NCBI GenBank assembly: GCA_903825305.1
Contig: CAIKAC010000002.1
Coordinates: forward strand, 62,001-126,000
DNA: 64,000 bases
From: an uncultured Actinomycetes bacterium
Lineage (GTDB): Bacteria; Actinomycetota; Acidimicrobiia; Acidimicrobiales; RAAP-2
Reading direction: 5' to 3'
Shown here: positions 40,501 to 46,359 of the stretch, one piece after another
Layout of the letters: each line of letters starts with the position of its first letter
How positions within the stretch are numbered: the first letter of the stretch is position 1
Program-made: the position numbers and the translations under genes
Notes under the pieces: model-generated
Told to the model about the DNA's origin: nothing
The model's input: the letters and a program-made list of their open reading frames with translations, nothing else
Databases searched by the model: none

Positions 40501-43500
40501 GCCCCCTACGTGCAAGGTCAAGCCACGACTGCCTCGATCAGCGTGCTGAGTCAACCCACCTGGAATTGGAATGTGCTCTATCAGTCACCGAGTGAAGTGA
40601 ACTCGCTGACCACGTGGCTTGCCAACAACGATGCTGACCAAAGCCCCGATTTGCTCGCTGGCGCTGAGGCGTACTGGGCGCAGCTTGACATGAACGGCAG
40701 CGCCGAGCCGTGGAGTGTGGGCGTGCCTGTCTATCCCATCAACCCTGATGGAAGTTTGGGCACGCCGGTGTACACCAACTCCCAAGGGGTAGCGCAAGTA
40801 CCGTGGACGCCTGCATCGTCGGGATGGGTAACCCAACGCTTCCAAGTCGGATCCAAATCAAGTAACGGGGCCTTTACCGGGACTACCACCTCCATCACCG
40901 TGCCCGTCGAACCCCAAGCGGTCTCGCTGTCGCTCAGCCAATCACCAAGCTCATTCCAGATCGGACAAGCCGGCGTCACCTCGACCTTGAGCATTGGGAC
41001 CCAAGCCCAAGGCCAAGTGCAAATCCGAGATGATTCGGTGTCGGCGACAGGATCGCCAGGACCGTGGACGGCGGGCACCGTGAACTGTCCAAGCGCGAAT
41101 ACCGCGACCTGCACGGCTACTTTCGCCATGCCATCGTCGCTGGTGACCGAGACCCCCGTTGAATCTCAGGGTTCTGTGTCGGTCAACCCGCTTCAGATTG
41201 ATGGTCAGTACACGTCGGCCACAACGGGATTGGTCTACAACCTCACCAGCCCCATCACCCGTGCCGCACCGCAGCCAACGACCACCACGGTGCAATTGTC
41301 CAATTCACCCACCTTGCAAGAAGGGGAGTTGCCACCCACGACAGAGAGTATGGAGTGGCAACCACTGAGCTTGCCTGGCGCGAACAGTGTGGTCTACACG
41401 GCTAAGGCTATGGCCTGGAACTCCGCTGACAATCAAGTGGAACCCATTACCGGTCTGTCGTGCACACCTCCTGCTGGTGTTTCGAGTTGCCAGATCACCG
41501 GCCTTGATCCCAGCCAAGTGTATGTATTTGCGGTGTTCTACAGCTTTATTGATGCTGCCGGAGTGTCGCACAACAACATTCGCCTTGACGACAACGCCGT
41601 GATTGCCGTTGCTGGTCAATCCTTGGTTGCCAATACCGGTATTTCCACCGACTCTGGTTCGGTGCCGAGAGACAGTGTTGAGAACTTCCATGTCACCGTT
41701 TCGGGACCCCAGCTCCAAACCCTGATGTCGAATCCAGGATCGGGAATGGTGCAAATTACGGCGACGCCCAAGGACTGCAGTGGTGCCGCGTACTGCACCG
41801 CTGCGGTGACGCAGATCAATGTGGACACCAGCACCTTGCAAGCAACGGTGGTTCACCAAGAAGTTGCCGATTCACTTCCCCTGGCCACGACCGCATCGTG
41901 GACGTCACCGACGACGCTTGCTATCGACAGCCAAGCATTCGTTGGCGGCATGGCATTCAATGTCACGGCGCAATTTATTCCGAGCACCACCGGATCATCT
42001 GGCAGTGGAAATCTTTGGTCGCCCGTTCAAGGCTCTTCATCCTCGACCATCGTGACCGGTGTTGGTCCGGCGCCCATCTCCATGGAGATGGGCTCGGCCA
42101 CGGTCAGCGGTGGCTTCTGTCAGCCTGGTGACTTCACTCAGGTCAGGGCCGGCGTTGGACCTTGTGAATTTACCAATGTGGCCCCCATGGAGCCCATTGG
42201 GGAAGCTCAGAATCCGCAAGTTGGCCAAGTGGCCTATGTCCAAGCACAGTGTGACATCAACCTCTGCACGCCGAACGATTTGACGCAAAAGTTTGACTTG
42301 TCTGAATCTCAATCGGGATTGAGTCCGACCTTCTTCACCACGCCTGATCAGTTCTACAAGCAAGCGGGTGGAGTCGTCACCAACATCGCCACGCCAACCA
42401 CCTTGACTGGTGTTCAGTCCTTTGGCTATACGTCCGATTCCATCGCGTCATTCTTCCCTCGAGGATCTGGTCCCTACTCGTGCACTGAATGCATGATTTG
42501 GCCTATCGCATCGCTCACCCAGAGCGACCCCTATGCCGACGGTGGAAACTTGATTGCTGGAACTTCAATGTTGGGTCTCGTGCAATACGCCGCCAACGCC
42601 CCGGCAACCTTGCTTTCAAGCGAAGACCCCACCAATGATCCAGAGGCCGCCGCCCGAGTCGGCTCCATTATCTCGTTCCCCATCACCGTTGATCCTGCGC
42701 CTATTACCGATGAGGCACAGGCAGCGATTTCTTCAACGGGATCATTGAATGTCCTCGCTGCTGCTCGTTGGCCAGGCCTTGCCCCCATCGTGCAAGCTTC
42801 ACCAGCGAGCATCTGGGAAGAGGTGTATCTCACCGACACGCTCAATGGCAATCCCGTCAACATCGAAGTCGGGTACTGCAACTACGAGGGCTGGTGTGCC
42901 CCGACGCGCTCTGACAGCAGTCATTTGCCGAGTGTGACCCCGGTGGCCGCTAATGGTGCGCTTGACCTCTCTATTGATTTGACGTCGCTACCCTCGGCGA
43001 GCTCATCACAACCCAATTGGGTCGCCGATCTCCGTTCGGGGGCTGCGAAGGTTGACGTGGTGTTCACGGCGCCTTGGAGCCAGAGCGACTCCAAAGTGAC
43101 CCAGGCGCTGTCAACGGCAATTCCTGCGACCATAGGGAACACGGCCAATTTCGCTAGCGCTGTTTCTACTTATCAAGGTGCCGTGATGCAAAATCCGGAT
43201 CTCAGCCCGCCAGGCGGTGCATTTACGTGGTCCATGTACGACGGGGAAATGTCGTTCTTTACCTCGTTGTTTGGAGACTCAGCCGCAAAGGTGCTCACTG
43301 ACATCACGAATCAGATTTTGGTGACCATCATCACCACCGTTGCCGCAGGTCCCTTTGGAGATGCTATGGCCGCGATTGGTGAAGTGGCTGACGCCGTGAG
43401 CGCATCGCTTTCAGAATTTGCGGGCTCAGTCTTGAGCAAAATCGCGATGGAGGCCAGGGCTTACCTTGGCTCGCTCCACGTCTCCGAAGCAGCCATTGAA

Positions 43501-44802
43501 AGTGTTGATGAAGGGTTCGCCACCTTTACGACGGTGGGCACCGACTTAGATACCGGAGTAACTGTTGAGACTGTCAGCCTCGACACGCCGGTCGTTAAGG
43601 GTTCGTGGTTCTCTAATTTCAAGACCGGTGCGGCTTCTCTGATCTCGAAGGGTGTGGCCAAAGCCGGTAAAGCGCTCATTGGCAAGTTGGTTTCCAACCT
43701 CATTGGGGTGGACAGTGTTACCAACTACGCGCAGCTCTACATGCACTTCACCTGCGGTGGTGCGCCAAGTGGCCCGTCCTTCAACTCGCCATTTGGAGCG
43801 GCGAAGGCATTGCTGATGACCGATGTAGTGAAGAAGCCAGCTCTGCTGCTCATTCGTCAGAAGCAAGTGAACTTCGATTGGGCGCCGAGCGTGCGGACAA
43901 CCGACAACTCATTCAACTACTCCTCGTCGCTGCAGGCCACCTTTACGAGCCTCCAAAATGAAGTTGATGCTGATCCACAATCTCAGCAACTAGTTGCCTG
44001 GGAAAAATCGTTGCAAGCTGACATGGCAACTGCTGCGAGCCCATCGGCCAATGACCCCAACGACGAGGGATACGGCTACGGCCTCGCTGATCAGTTCACG
44101 CAGTACTTCACCACCATCGTCAGTGCTGGCGTGACGGAATCGTCAGTTGCCCAAGCGCAGCAAGATGGCGTCAAGGTCGAAGTCGATTTGATGAGCAACC
44201 CGCATGCTTACAACCCGGTTGTGGGACCAGATCCGAATTACCGAGTGTTGGAACCACTCGCCACCTGTGATTTGCATGGCGTCTGCACAGGCGATGAGCC
44301 AAAGTTGAAGGACTCCTCAGTCACGGTCAATGCCATCAATGGCACGATGGTGATTTCGGGAACCTTCCCCCAAGACGTAGCGTGGACGCCACCGGGTGCC
44401 TGGCTCAGAATTCAGGTCTTGAGTTATCCCAACGGTGCCAGCACTCCAACGGTGCTGTCGACGAGCTATGACGACGTTCCCTTCATGGGTGACTCCCTCC
44501 CGTGCCCCACCGCCATTCAGGTGAACGACCCAGGAGCCAACGGCACTGAATCCACCCCGTTCTCTAACTGGAATAAGGCGTGGGAAGAAAACAACATCTG
44601 GGGGGCGTGCCAAGTGCTCAGCGAGGCAATGCACCACGCAAACTTGAAGTGGACGGAAACCGAAGCTTGGGGCTACAGCCCACTCAACCACGGTGGCATT
44701 GCCTGGCAATACCAGACGCCTCAGAATTTCACGCAACCGCTTCCCAGCCCAGATTCAGCAATGCCTAATCAATACGGACTGACGGGTGGGCTTCCCTTCT
44801 AA
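25507..44802 (+). CDS. Giant secreted fibronectin type III repeat protein (about 6431 aa)
   Basis: By far the largest gene here. I place the start at GTG 25507: a GAGGG site lies 10 nt upstream and it gives a normal signal peptide (RPVWTQLKRS, hydrophobic AICLLVFVMAVASFALA, cut near ASA). Earlier ATGs at 25264, 25429 and 25453 would bury that signal. Residues about 40-455 hold two divergent FN3-like modules and Ig-like modules. Residues about 456-4279 are about 39 tandem FN3 domains of 90-110 aa. After these come Ig-like regions, including a Big_3-type domain at about 4723-4835 (NGSVTLFDGVRQVGSATLVQGQA), another FN3-like module near 5290, and a non-repetitive C-terminal part. No LPxTG or C-terminal TM anchor is visible. 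Likely an extracellular stalk, adhesin or matrix protein; partner unknown. It stands alone, with its own promoter region. Confidence 0.85.
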   Translation: MVRPVWTQLKRSAICLLVFVMAVASFALASTTSASAAVTAHKVLPATKSPSNLVALRESGGTQVAWTAPGPSSMKGHLLGFEVAVCGPYAIGGKSFSTALSIQCAGDPHVSVKRVAATTSSIDMPCDASSTKFCIAVVNALTTKGVSSSAVAGAGGLLPRAVTHLVDQATPSGTGIALGWAPGTQVKQPAGVPAETLRYTVLRNGHVIARAITGLSYVDNGCGAGATCRESVEALTPGGTSAPMSVSATTGGTQAPSLNSASILVQPGVDTITGQVGNGPNDHRPVTITLTPVDGTTGAVTRLVAQRSGSSWSQTIPNDLEPGAYGVTASQGWFTSSQSLLRVGRFIPLSVTTSSDAPIASGDDVSGEATPSPAASTVSVSDSWTTSSVADPSTTNSSQQFVSVAADGTWSVALPANAAPALHHLVITQSVPGHGIQTASLNLTVAAPTSTTTATKPSAPPSVTATAGNASAKVVWTTPSAGTSPITSYKVTASPGTASCTYTVPKSNPTNTCTLTGLVNATTYQVSVTATSAAGTSPAATATVTPVGPPSTPAAPSVLVQSGQAQLAWSPATANGSPITSYVATASPGGQTCTSTISPGTPEIDGCTVTNLTNGTAYTFSVTAANVVGKSAASPASKAATPLGPPAAPTAVTTTVTGTSVKVSWTAPTTTGGSPVTSYTASSLGGLTCKATTTTCTISSLHYGVSYSFSVTATNAVGTSAASSGSTPFTLSAAPGAPVSVAAAARAASAVVSWLPGPSNGANITTYKVSTVSGSQSCTYTVPTSSPETDSCTVTGLTNGHSYQFVVAATNVKGSSAASSSSAAVTPIDVPSAPSAVSANLSGTSVTVTWNPSTQNGGSTITGYTATLSPGGLSCSSSLTGNNVPSTSCQITGLTVGTTYTSSVVATNAAGNSVASQPSSSFVVSQAPSAPQNLTAVAGNQSVTFTWQAPLSTNGAAVTNYTVSVTNAQGVSVGSCSTASLSCQVFNLTNGVTYSASVTATNRSGTSPALSVTNIAQPLGVPGLPSAIAAATGISQAMVSWQAPTSNGGSPILSYLVTASPGSESCTYVVPTDGSPETDQCPVLGLTNGTTYTFSVVAINTQGASPTSGLVATGTPGAVPSAPTSVVASSGNATATVQWFSSTMATALVASYTATASPGGQNCTVAASSIGQAGSSESCIINGLTNGTTYTFSVVANGPTSELSSPASASSNAVMPVGPPSAPSIGTITVGLGSATVSATAGASNGSVIQGLLVSAYLNGVDANQHCSITPTASPQACTVTGLTAGASYSFSVVASSTVGNSPAATSSQAVTIPSAPQAPTNVAVAGTNNSVTVSWVPGSNGGLAVSSYAVTGYSENQGTWLSPCTYSVPTASPETDQCTFTGLTNGYPYDFTVTATNAAGTSPPSATVTGRSGPPPNVASVVTAFTDGLTVRVILNVWTPNEWILTPETATVTASPGGETCTQSGPVNSISECDFTDLPNDNTYTFTVSVTNSYGSYSAAWGGSVGLYYTPPPPAPDPPQSPQISNTTGGGASTGTALVTWQPPDNASQVNVYAYWVTASTGQICVAYPANPWSTVPLQCTLYGIPLGSTVTVTVQTQVDSLNGDKSGPSVASNAAVIGTTPSPPTNVVATAQPGGATVTWSDPTSNGGAPITSYVVTPLIASVAIRPNWDNDPVPTWIYTTDQNVTPCVVNVPASGADPVESCTFGNLTLGDSYVFQVSAVNSDGYSGFPNVVNEFDVQQAWPSPNDPVAWELQGQSNFVNITTGPPGAPTGVSAVLTGANFVDLYWNAPAITGGDTLGAYRVQVFDATTGTETSNFINGPSYNADGTMAQGSTSSTIHDLTVGDSYYFKVSAITYDNLGNTLEGPTATSGIVGFALPPQAPTNVVATAGAGGVSVSWSPTPASANGGSPVTSYTVESASVVSGASTPTCTYQVPTDGSAETDTCIVTGLSIDKPYTFVVIANSIMSSNLSDPSSTVLAAQAPPQVSLAWATASDTSATLHWSPVTDLADLTQSYTVTASPGGAQCLYNVPTDGSNETDTCTFTGLTNGMSYTFTVVAHNAIGDGPMSNPTLPIIPVGTPSPPTTVSAVAADSSATLSWVPGSGNGAQVTRYTATASPGGQVCVYSVPSTSPETDTCTIVGLTNGTAYSFSVTETTSAGTSAASSSSAAVTPVGTPFAPLTPTLSAGLNGVSVSWSPSSANGSPIVTYTATASPGGHNCSYTVPTDGSTETDQCLLTGLTPGQRYAVSLVATNAQGVSSPASSSATVTTVTTPSAPSNVVVTAGNTSATVSWTPGSANGTPILGFVASTSSGSQCGVTEPGDGTTPSLSCVLTNLTNGQSYSVSVVAINGAGNSLPSTSVSVTPGTIPASPQSLSLVPADSSVTASWTPPSSNGGAAVASYLVSVFPGGKTCSYNVPTNGAPEQDTCTVRGLSNGTSYSAQVVAINTFGASSVGIAPPVAPAGMPATPAAPSLQGADGSALATWSPSSGNGAAILSYTVSAYSAAAWNNGAYNRPGFLSSPDAQCSPTPPTATNCALTGLSNGQSEIAVVTATTAIGTSSISAISNAVTPAGLMPPPTAVSAMMNSNGTSALVNFTPAVYPLNGNGSAVTSYVVTSVEDPSKICTDTINPASGGVQYLCTISNLVAGNSYTFTVAAVNGVGKGAQSASSAPVYAGGVPAAPTAVSTSVVSPTSVKVSWTPPTTKGWAPLSYWVSASPGGAWCTYQVPASGSAANSCTLTGLQTGTGYSVTVAAINIVGWGPTSVASTVVPSTVPMAPSSLTSQVYGTSLQMTWTAPPSNGGATISSYAVTLSPGGASCTATTSLSCTISNLTAGQTYTPSVVATNSNGSSLATVGSAALLASNPSSPSNVVATPQYQSAMVTWSVPQANGSLILYYTVTASPGGATCTALPTKSGNVSCGVLGLTNGTPYSFNVKATNLVGTSTPSSASVPVTPGAVPTAPNHVAASSQVGSVTVSWWASNPNGYSVTGYSVSALGVNGVGCSTTGATSCTVTGLSPGESFSYVVSATNALGVSTTSAPTSSVAPFNVPSSPVPTLLSVASHSATLMVSGNTSDSPITSYQVFAVGNPSAACTVPASSSNLQCMITGLTNGVNYQFVATATSAAGTSLASAPTATGTPAAAPVTPIAPTAVVGNASVTVSWVAPLSDGTPITGYQVTSSPAGATCTTTGATSCVIGSLSPKVAYSFSVVATNVMGSSSASPLSNPVMTDVVPAAPTVVTGTIASTTSTVSWVPGNSTGSPTTSYQVSVFDVSGSTLSADTSTGVQGCTYLVPSNGPELDTCTVSGLTNAKTYAFEVTALNAVGASAVSSPSASVIPASVPTMGTPSATVNLTTATISWSPANGNGSAVTNYLVTASPGGLTCSTSGTQCTIGGLIAGTTYSFSVVATNAQGPSAASSPSNIVLAVAAPNAPTNVTASPGNTSIAVSWMPSVINGAPVTSYTVSVQELPSATCTYTPPSSGPEQDQCIISGLTNGTTYHPVVVANSAAGSSSPAIGGSVTPASVPSVDSAPTAVIADAQGDAATVTWTAASAHGAAVSSYLVTSFPGGLTCSTTGTLSCMVSNLVAGTSYTFSVVATNAQGSSVPSASSNAVSAGQVPNAPVSPMAVAGNTTATVSWSPPTGNGTPVLSYSVSASPGGATCSYQVPQSGPELDQCTVTGLTNTKSYTFSVIARDLVGSSSAANSAAVVPGTPPAAPTNLSITPGNATATVTWVASVPNSTPVISYTASVVGSPSLSCTAQGAAATSCVITGLTNANKYQFQVVAANVFANSTAATSTSTTIGIVPGPVSQVQATASNTAATITWQAADGSGLPVTSYKVTASSPTASTTASCSTATTSCTITGLTNGVSYSFAVAAINSIGTGSAVSSNPIIPAGVPITPVIASLTPGQAKTIVAWSPTAGNGASVTSYQVTATAAGVTKTCSATTTTFCAVTGLTNGTTYSFTLTATNAVGTSSASAAMTAMPVAPPNAPTGLTLTPGAGSVTVAWTAPSTNGSPITGYTASVTPGATVNSYTCTTTSATATSCTLTGLPLGVSVPISVVANSAAGASPASAVVNGTGFGLPAAPLLSVTTGYSSITASVHLPTSTSTPDGYADGGSMPTSYTVTTSTGVSCTTSTIASDTSASCTITGLTNGTTYVVSALATNVVGTGFPSAPAVITAAAAPSAPTSIVLYPGSTEVTVLWSPAASNGAAITSYTATEVNSGQSCTAGEAASHVEIDQCTITGLTDGASDSVVVSATNKVGSTPSVATAAFSTAVPSPSVTGLTGTGVSSPASSIPLSAAPVMNGTAVSPLLPSVGATVTVSLVPVGSPTWFPGSSQTPSFSATVSVSNQGAWSVTLPSYLASGTYSASVTQSTPWGSLSGSQSVTLTSAALIGTAVHQALTSGGENLVVTGSLPGATKVTALSLTTGSGTSCTATISGSTFSCTLHATSFTAGALPLTANETTTVSYQAFSVVGGATQTINKTATQTQTVSTSVNVAGLAQPEITSPQPASFTSAGALSSASLALVSPLAVSGSLDSNFPGFTAVALDVFAGNTTQGSPVQVLNPTASLSTGFASTLAIGDGTWTVVAVASDAQGDQALSAPVTFVTMSTPPSLSLTWPNPGATISSAGVGGVIANGWSASSALQASFKISYYHGSSATGTASLVDTLLTCVSCNGQFLDTPNLATGTWTAVVATASANGVTATKTVTFSVSSTAVAAATPIIALTNASGVALANASSPVAGANPITVSVQGAAGSADAPLANGSVTLFDGVRQVGSATLVQGQATIAFPLSVTSQAHLITASYTPSPSEKNFIASTSLAVSLTPVLATPAVTLNASFPAGESAPGSLSIGLSYTGTDGTTQYCDNPTVTVEAATPAQPQGGIWLWNGTRWQFNPGPTDTSYAGAPKLGQLVNGTLVTPMTQGNPSGPGTIATPATNLFSPVVSSYVLWVSSSGDDRCGSFSPVAEPVTISPTQYAALAQPATPITHGQSLGTTAPYVQGQATTASISVLSQPTWNWNVLYQSPSEVNSLTTWLANNDADQSPDLLAGAEAYWAQLDMNGSAEPWSVGVPVYPINPDGSLGTPVYTNSQGVAQVPWTPASSGWVTQRFQVGSKSSNGAFTGTTTSITVPVEPQAVSLSLSQSPSSFQIGQAGVTSTLSIGTQAQGQVQIRDDSVSATGSPGPWTAGTVNCPSANTATCTATFAMPSSLVTETPVESQGSVSVNPLQIDGQYTSATTGLVYNLTSPITRAAPQPTTTTVQLSNSPTLQEGELPPTTESMEWQPLSLPGANSVVYTAKAMAWNSADNQVEPITGLSCTPPAGVSSCQITGLDPSQVYVFAVFYSFIDAAGVSHNNIRLDDNAVIAVAGQSLVANTGISTDSGSVPRDSVENFHVTVSGPQLQTLMSNPGSGMVQITATPKDCSGAAYCTAAVTQINVDTSTLQATVVHQEVADSLPLATTASWTSPTTLAIDSQAFVGGMAFNVTAQFIPSTTGSSGSGNLWSPVQGSSSSTIVTGVGPAPISMEMGSATVSGGFCQPGDFTQVRAGVGPCEFTNVAPMEPIGEAQNPQVGQVAYVQAQCDINLCTPNDLTQKFDLSESQSGLSPTFFTTPDQFYKQAGGVVTNIATPTTLTGVQSFGYTSDSIASFFPRGSGPYSCTECMIWPIASLTQSDPYADGGNLIAGTSMLGLVQYAANAPATLLSSEDPTNDPEAAARVGSIISFPITVDPAPITDEAQAAISSTGSLNVLAAARWPGLAPIVQASPASIWEEVYLTDTLNGNPVNIEVGYCNYEGWCAPTRSDSSHLPSVTPVAANGALDLSIDLTSLPSASSSQPNWVADLRSGAAKVDVVFTAPWSQSDSKVTQALSTAIPATIGNTANFASAVSTYQGAVMQNPDLSPPGGAFTWSMYDGEMSFFTSLFGDSAAKVLTDITNQILVTIITTVAAGPFGDAMAAIGEVADAVSASLSEFAGSVLSKIAMEARAYLGSLHVSEAAIESVDEGFATFTTVGTDLDTGVTVETVSLDTPVVKGSWFSNFKTGAASLISKGVAKAGKALIGKLVSNLIGVDSVTNYAQLYMHFTCGGAPSGPSFNSPFGAAKALLMTDVVKKPALLLIRQKQVNFDWAPSVRTTDNSFNYSSSLQATFTSLQNEVDADPQSQQLVAWEKSLQADMATAASPSANDPNDEGYGYGLADQFTQYFTTIVSAGVTESSVAQAQQDGVKVEVDLMSNPHAYNPVVGPDPNYRVLEPLATCDLHGVCTGDEPKLKDSSVTVNAINGTMVISGTFPQDVAWTPPGAWLRIQVLSYPNGASTPTVLSTSYDDVPFMGDSLPCPTAIQVNDPGANGTESTPFSNWNKAWEENNIWGACQVLSEAMHHANLKWTETEAWGYSPLNHGGIAWQYQTPQNFTQPLPSPDSAMPNQYGLTGGLPF
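26872..38343 (+). repeat. Tandem array of about 39 FN3-encoding repeats
   Basis: Each unit of about 270-330 nt starts with a Pro-rich strand like 'PSAPTNVVATAGN', continues 'ATVSW.P...NG..I.SY.VTASPGG..C.Y.VP' and ends 'ETD.CTVTGLTNGT.Y.FSV.ATN..G.S..S'. Most units carry two cysteines bracketing a 'VPTDGSPETD' type loop, probably a disulphide. Units differ substantially in DNA sequence, so the array is old rather than freshly amplified. The count is by eye and could be off by one or two. Confidence 0.8.
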
Positions 44803-45037
44803 CTAGTGATGCGAGAAATCGTCGGCAATCTGCTCGCTGTTGAGTAGTTCCATAACAAGGGTTGCGAAACAGCGAGAAAGAATCTCGTCGGCCAAGAGAG
44901 CGTCCATTTGCAGTCAGTAGTGAGTCTTGCCTGACTTTTGATGATCCGGTGTGGTGATCCTCTTCAAGCTGGGGATTCACAGGCAACCCACAGGTCCTCG
45001 ACGAGGAAAGAGCCCACCGTGGGTATAGACCAGAGTT
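44803..45037. other. Intergenic region upstream of the slipin gene
   Basis: About 235 nt. No gene found. TATAGA (45024-45029) lies 8 nt before the slipin ATG and could be the -10 box of a leaderless transcript. A weak CGAGA/TCTCG hairpin is present at 44873-44887. Confidence 0.4.
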
Positions 45038-45871
45038 ATGGGGATCCTGATCGTTCTCGGCATTGTTGTCATTGCAGTCGTCTTACTCTTGATGGCTGCG
45101 CTCAAGGTAGTGGCGGAATACGAGCGTGGCGTGCTCTTCCGACTCGGCAAGGTAAAAGGCGTCAAAGACCCAGGGCTTCACTTCATAATCCCTGTCATTG
45201 ACCGCTTGCCGAAGGTTTCGCTCCAGATCATCACTCAGCCCATTCAGTCGCAGGGCATCATTACTCAAGACAACGTCAGTGTCGACATTGCTGCGGTCTC
45301 GTACTACCGAGTGGTCGATCCCATCATGTCTATTGTGGCGATCCAAAACGTGGCAGCGGCTATTGATCAGATCGCACAGACAACACTTCGTAAAGTGGTG
45401 GGCAAGCACTCGCTTGATCAGACGCTGTCCGAGACCGAGACCATCAATCAAGACATCCGCGAAATCCTGGAGCGCACCGCCACCGAATGGGGCGTGGAAG
45501 TGACGTTGGTGGAGCTCAAAGACATTCAACTCCCAGAAGATATGAAGCGCGCCATGGCAAAACAGGCTGAAGCCGAGCGCGAAAAGAGAGCCAAGATTAT
45601 TGCGGCTGAAGGTGAAGCCATGGCGGCCTCGTCACTGGGTGAAGCATCAGACATCATGATGGCCCACCCCCTCGCCCTGCAACTAAGAAACTTGCAAACT
45701 TTGATTGAGATTGCCGTTGATAAGAACTCGACCGTGGTCTTCCCAGCTCCGCTGATGAGCACGATTTCTGAATTGGGTAGTTTCCTCAATCGAGAAACGC
45801 AAGCCGCCGCGGCGACTCCACTTTTGAAGCTTCCTGATCAAGCAGGATCTTCTGAGATCAACGGTCGCTAG
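45038..45871 (+). CDS. Slipin (stomatin-like SPFH/band 7 membrane protein)
   Basis: A 277-aa protein with one N-terminal TM helix (residues about 2-22, ILIVLGIVVIAVVLLLMAAL) and then the SPFH/band 7 domain (about 23-200: EYERGVLFRLGKVKGVKDPGLHFIIPVID; QGIITQDNVSVDIAAVSYYRVVDP; ATEWGVEVTLVELKDIQLPEDMKRAMAKQAEAEREKRAKII has been the family's hallmark, split here into its parts). An Ala/Glu-rich coiled coil follows. Slipins form oligomeric rings in membrane microdomains. In many bacteria they pair with an NfeD protein, and none is adjacent here. No ribosome site is visible; a TATAGA box 8 nt upstream suggests leaderless expression. Its end overlaps the convergent next gene by 4 nt. Confidence 0.9.
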   Translation: MGILIVLGIVVIAVVLLLMAALKVVAEYERGVLFRLGKVKGVKDPGLHFIIPVIDRLPKVSLQIITQPIQSQGIITQDNVSVDIAAVSYYRVVDPIMSIVAIQNVAAAIDQIAQTTLRKVVGKHSLDQTLSETETINQDIREILERTATEWGVEVTLVELKDIQLPEDMKRAMAKQAEAEREKRAKIIAAEGEAMAASSLGEASDIMMAHPLALQLRNLQTLIEIAVDKNSTVVFPAPLMSTISELGSFLNRETQAAAATPLLKLPDQAGSSEINGR

Positions 45872-46296
45872 TAGGTCTGAATTAGAGCGATCACGCCTGC
45901 AAAACAGGCAACCGCCCACAAAAGAGTGCGAAACCAGTGACTCAGTCGTAGGCGACGATCAAGGTCTTGGCGCCATTGATGGCTGAGTTGCTGATGAATG
46001 GGAACCGCCACGATGAGGGTGATGATCACTGCGCCAAGCGAAGCAGCAGCGCACAGCAACCAAGCAATCCATGTTGCTCCGGGATGACCAAAAAGCCATA
46101 GGCCGAGGCCGAGTGCTTGGGCTACCCAAGCCGGGCCCACCGCCCACGCAATTTTCTGAGCATGGTGTTCGTGGAAGCGGGGCCAATCATCGCTGCGCAC
46201 CAAAGAAAAAGCCGGATAGATCACGAGGGCAACGGTAAATCCCAGCCCTAAGAGATAGAAACTCGAAACCAGACTGATGACAATGCCCACTCTCAT
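45868..46296 (-). CDS. Small integral membrane protein, four TM segments
   Basis: A 142-aa protein of unrecognised family. Four hydrophobic stretches are visible: about 4-28 (VISLVSSFYLLGLGFTVALVI), 50-68, 75-98 and 122-140. They are linked by short polar loops, including 'RSDDWPRFHEHHAQKIAW', which has a cluster of His. The layout resembles small DUF-type 4-TM proteins, but I cannot name one with confidence. TAACCT (minus strand, 46308-46303) lies 6 nt before the ATG with no ribosome site, so it is probably leaderless. Its stop overlaps the convergent slipin stop by 4 nt. Confidence 0.75.
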   Translation of the reverse strand: MRVGIVISLVSSFYLLGLGFTVALVIYPAFSLVRSDDWPRFHEHHAQKIAWAVGPAWVAQALGLGLWLFGHPGATWIAWLLCAAASLGAVIITLIVAVPIHQQLSHQWRQDLDRRLRLSHWFRTLLWAVACFAGVIALIQTY

Positions 46297-46302
46297 GGCT
46301 TC

Positions 46303-46308
46303 AGGTTA
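46303..46308 (-). promoter_or_regulatory. Leaderless-type -10 box (TAACCT)
   Basis: TAACCT on the minus strand, exactly 6 nt before the ATG at 46296, without a ribosome site between. Confidence 0.5.
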
Positions 46309-46359
46309 GGTCTGGGAGTGCTAAGCCAGGCAATTGAAGTTCTGCGAGCTGTGTCGGAC

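Noticed and set aside
44873-44887. Terminator hairpin after the giant FN3 gene (CGAGA/TCTCG)
   Set aside because: Stem of only 5 bp, about 70 nt past the stop and without a T-tract.
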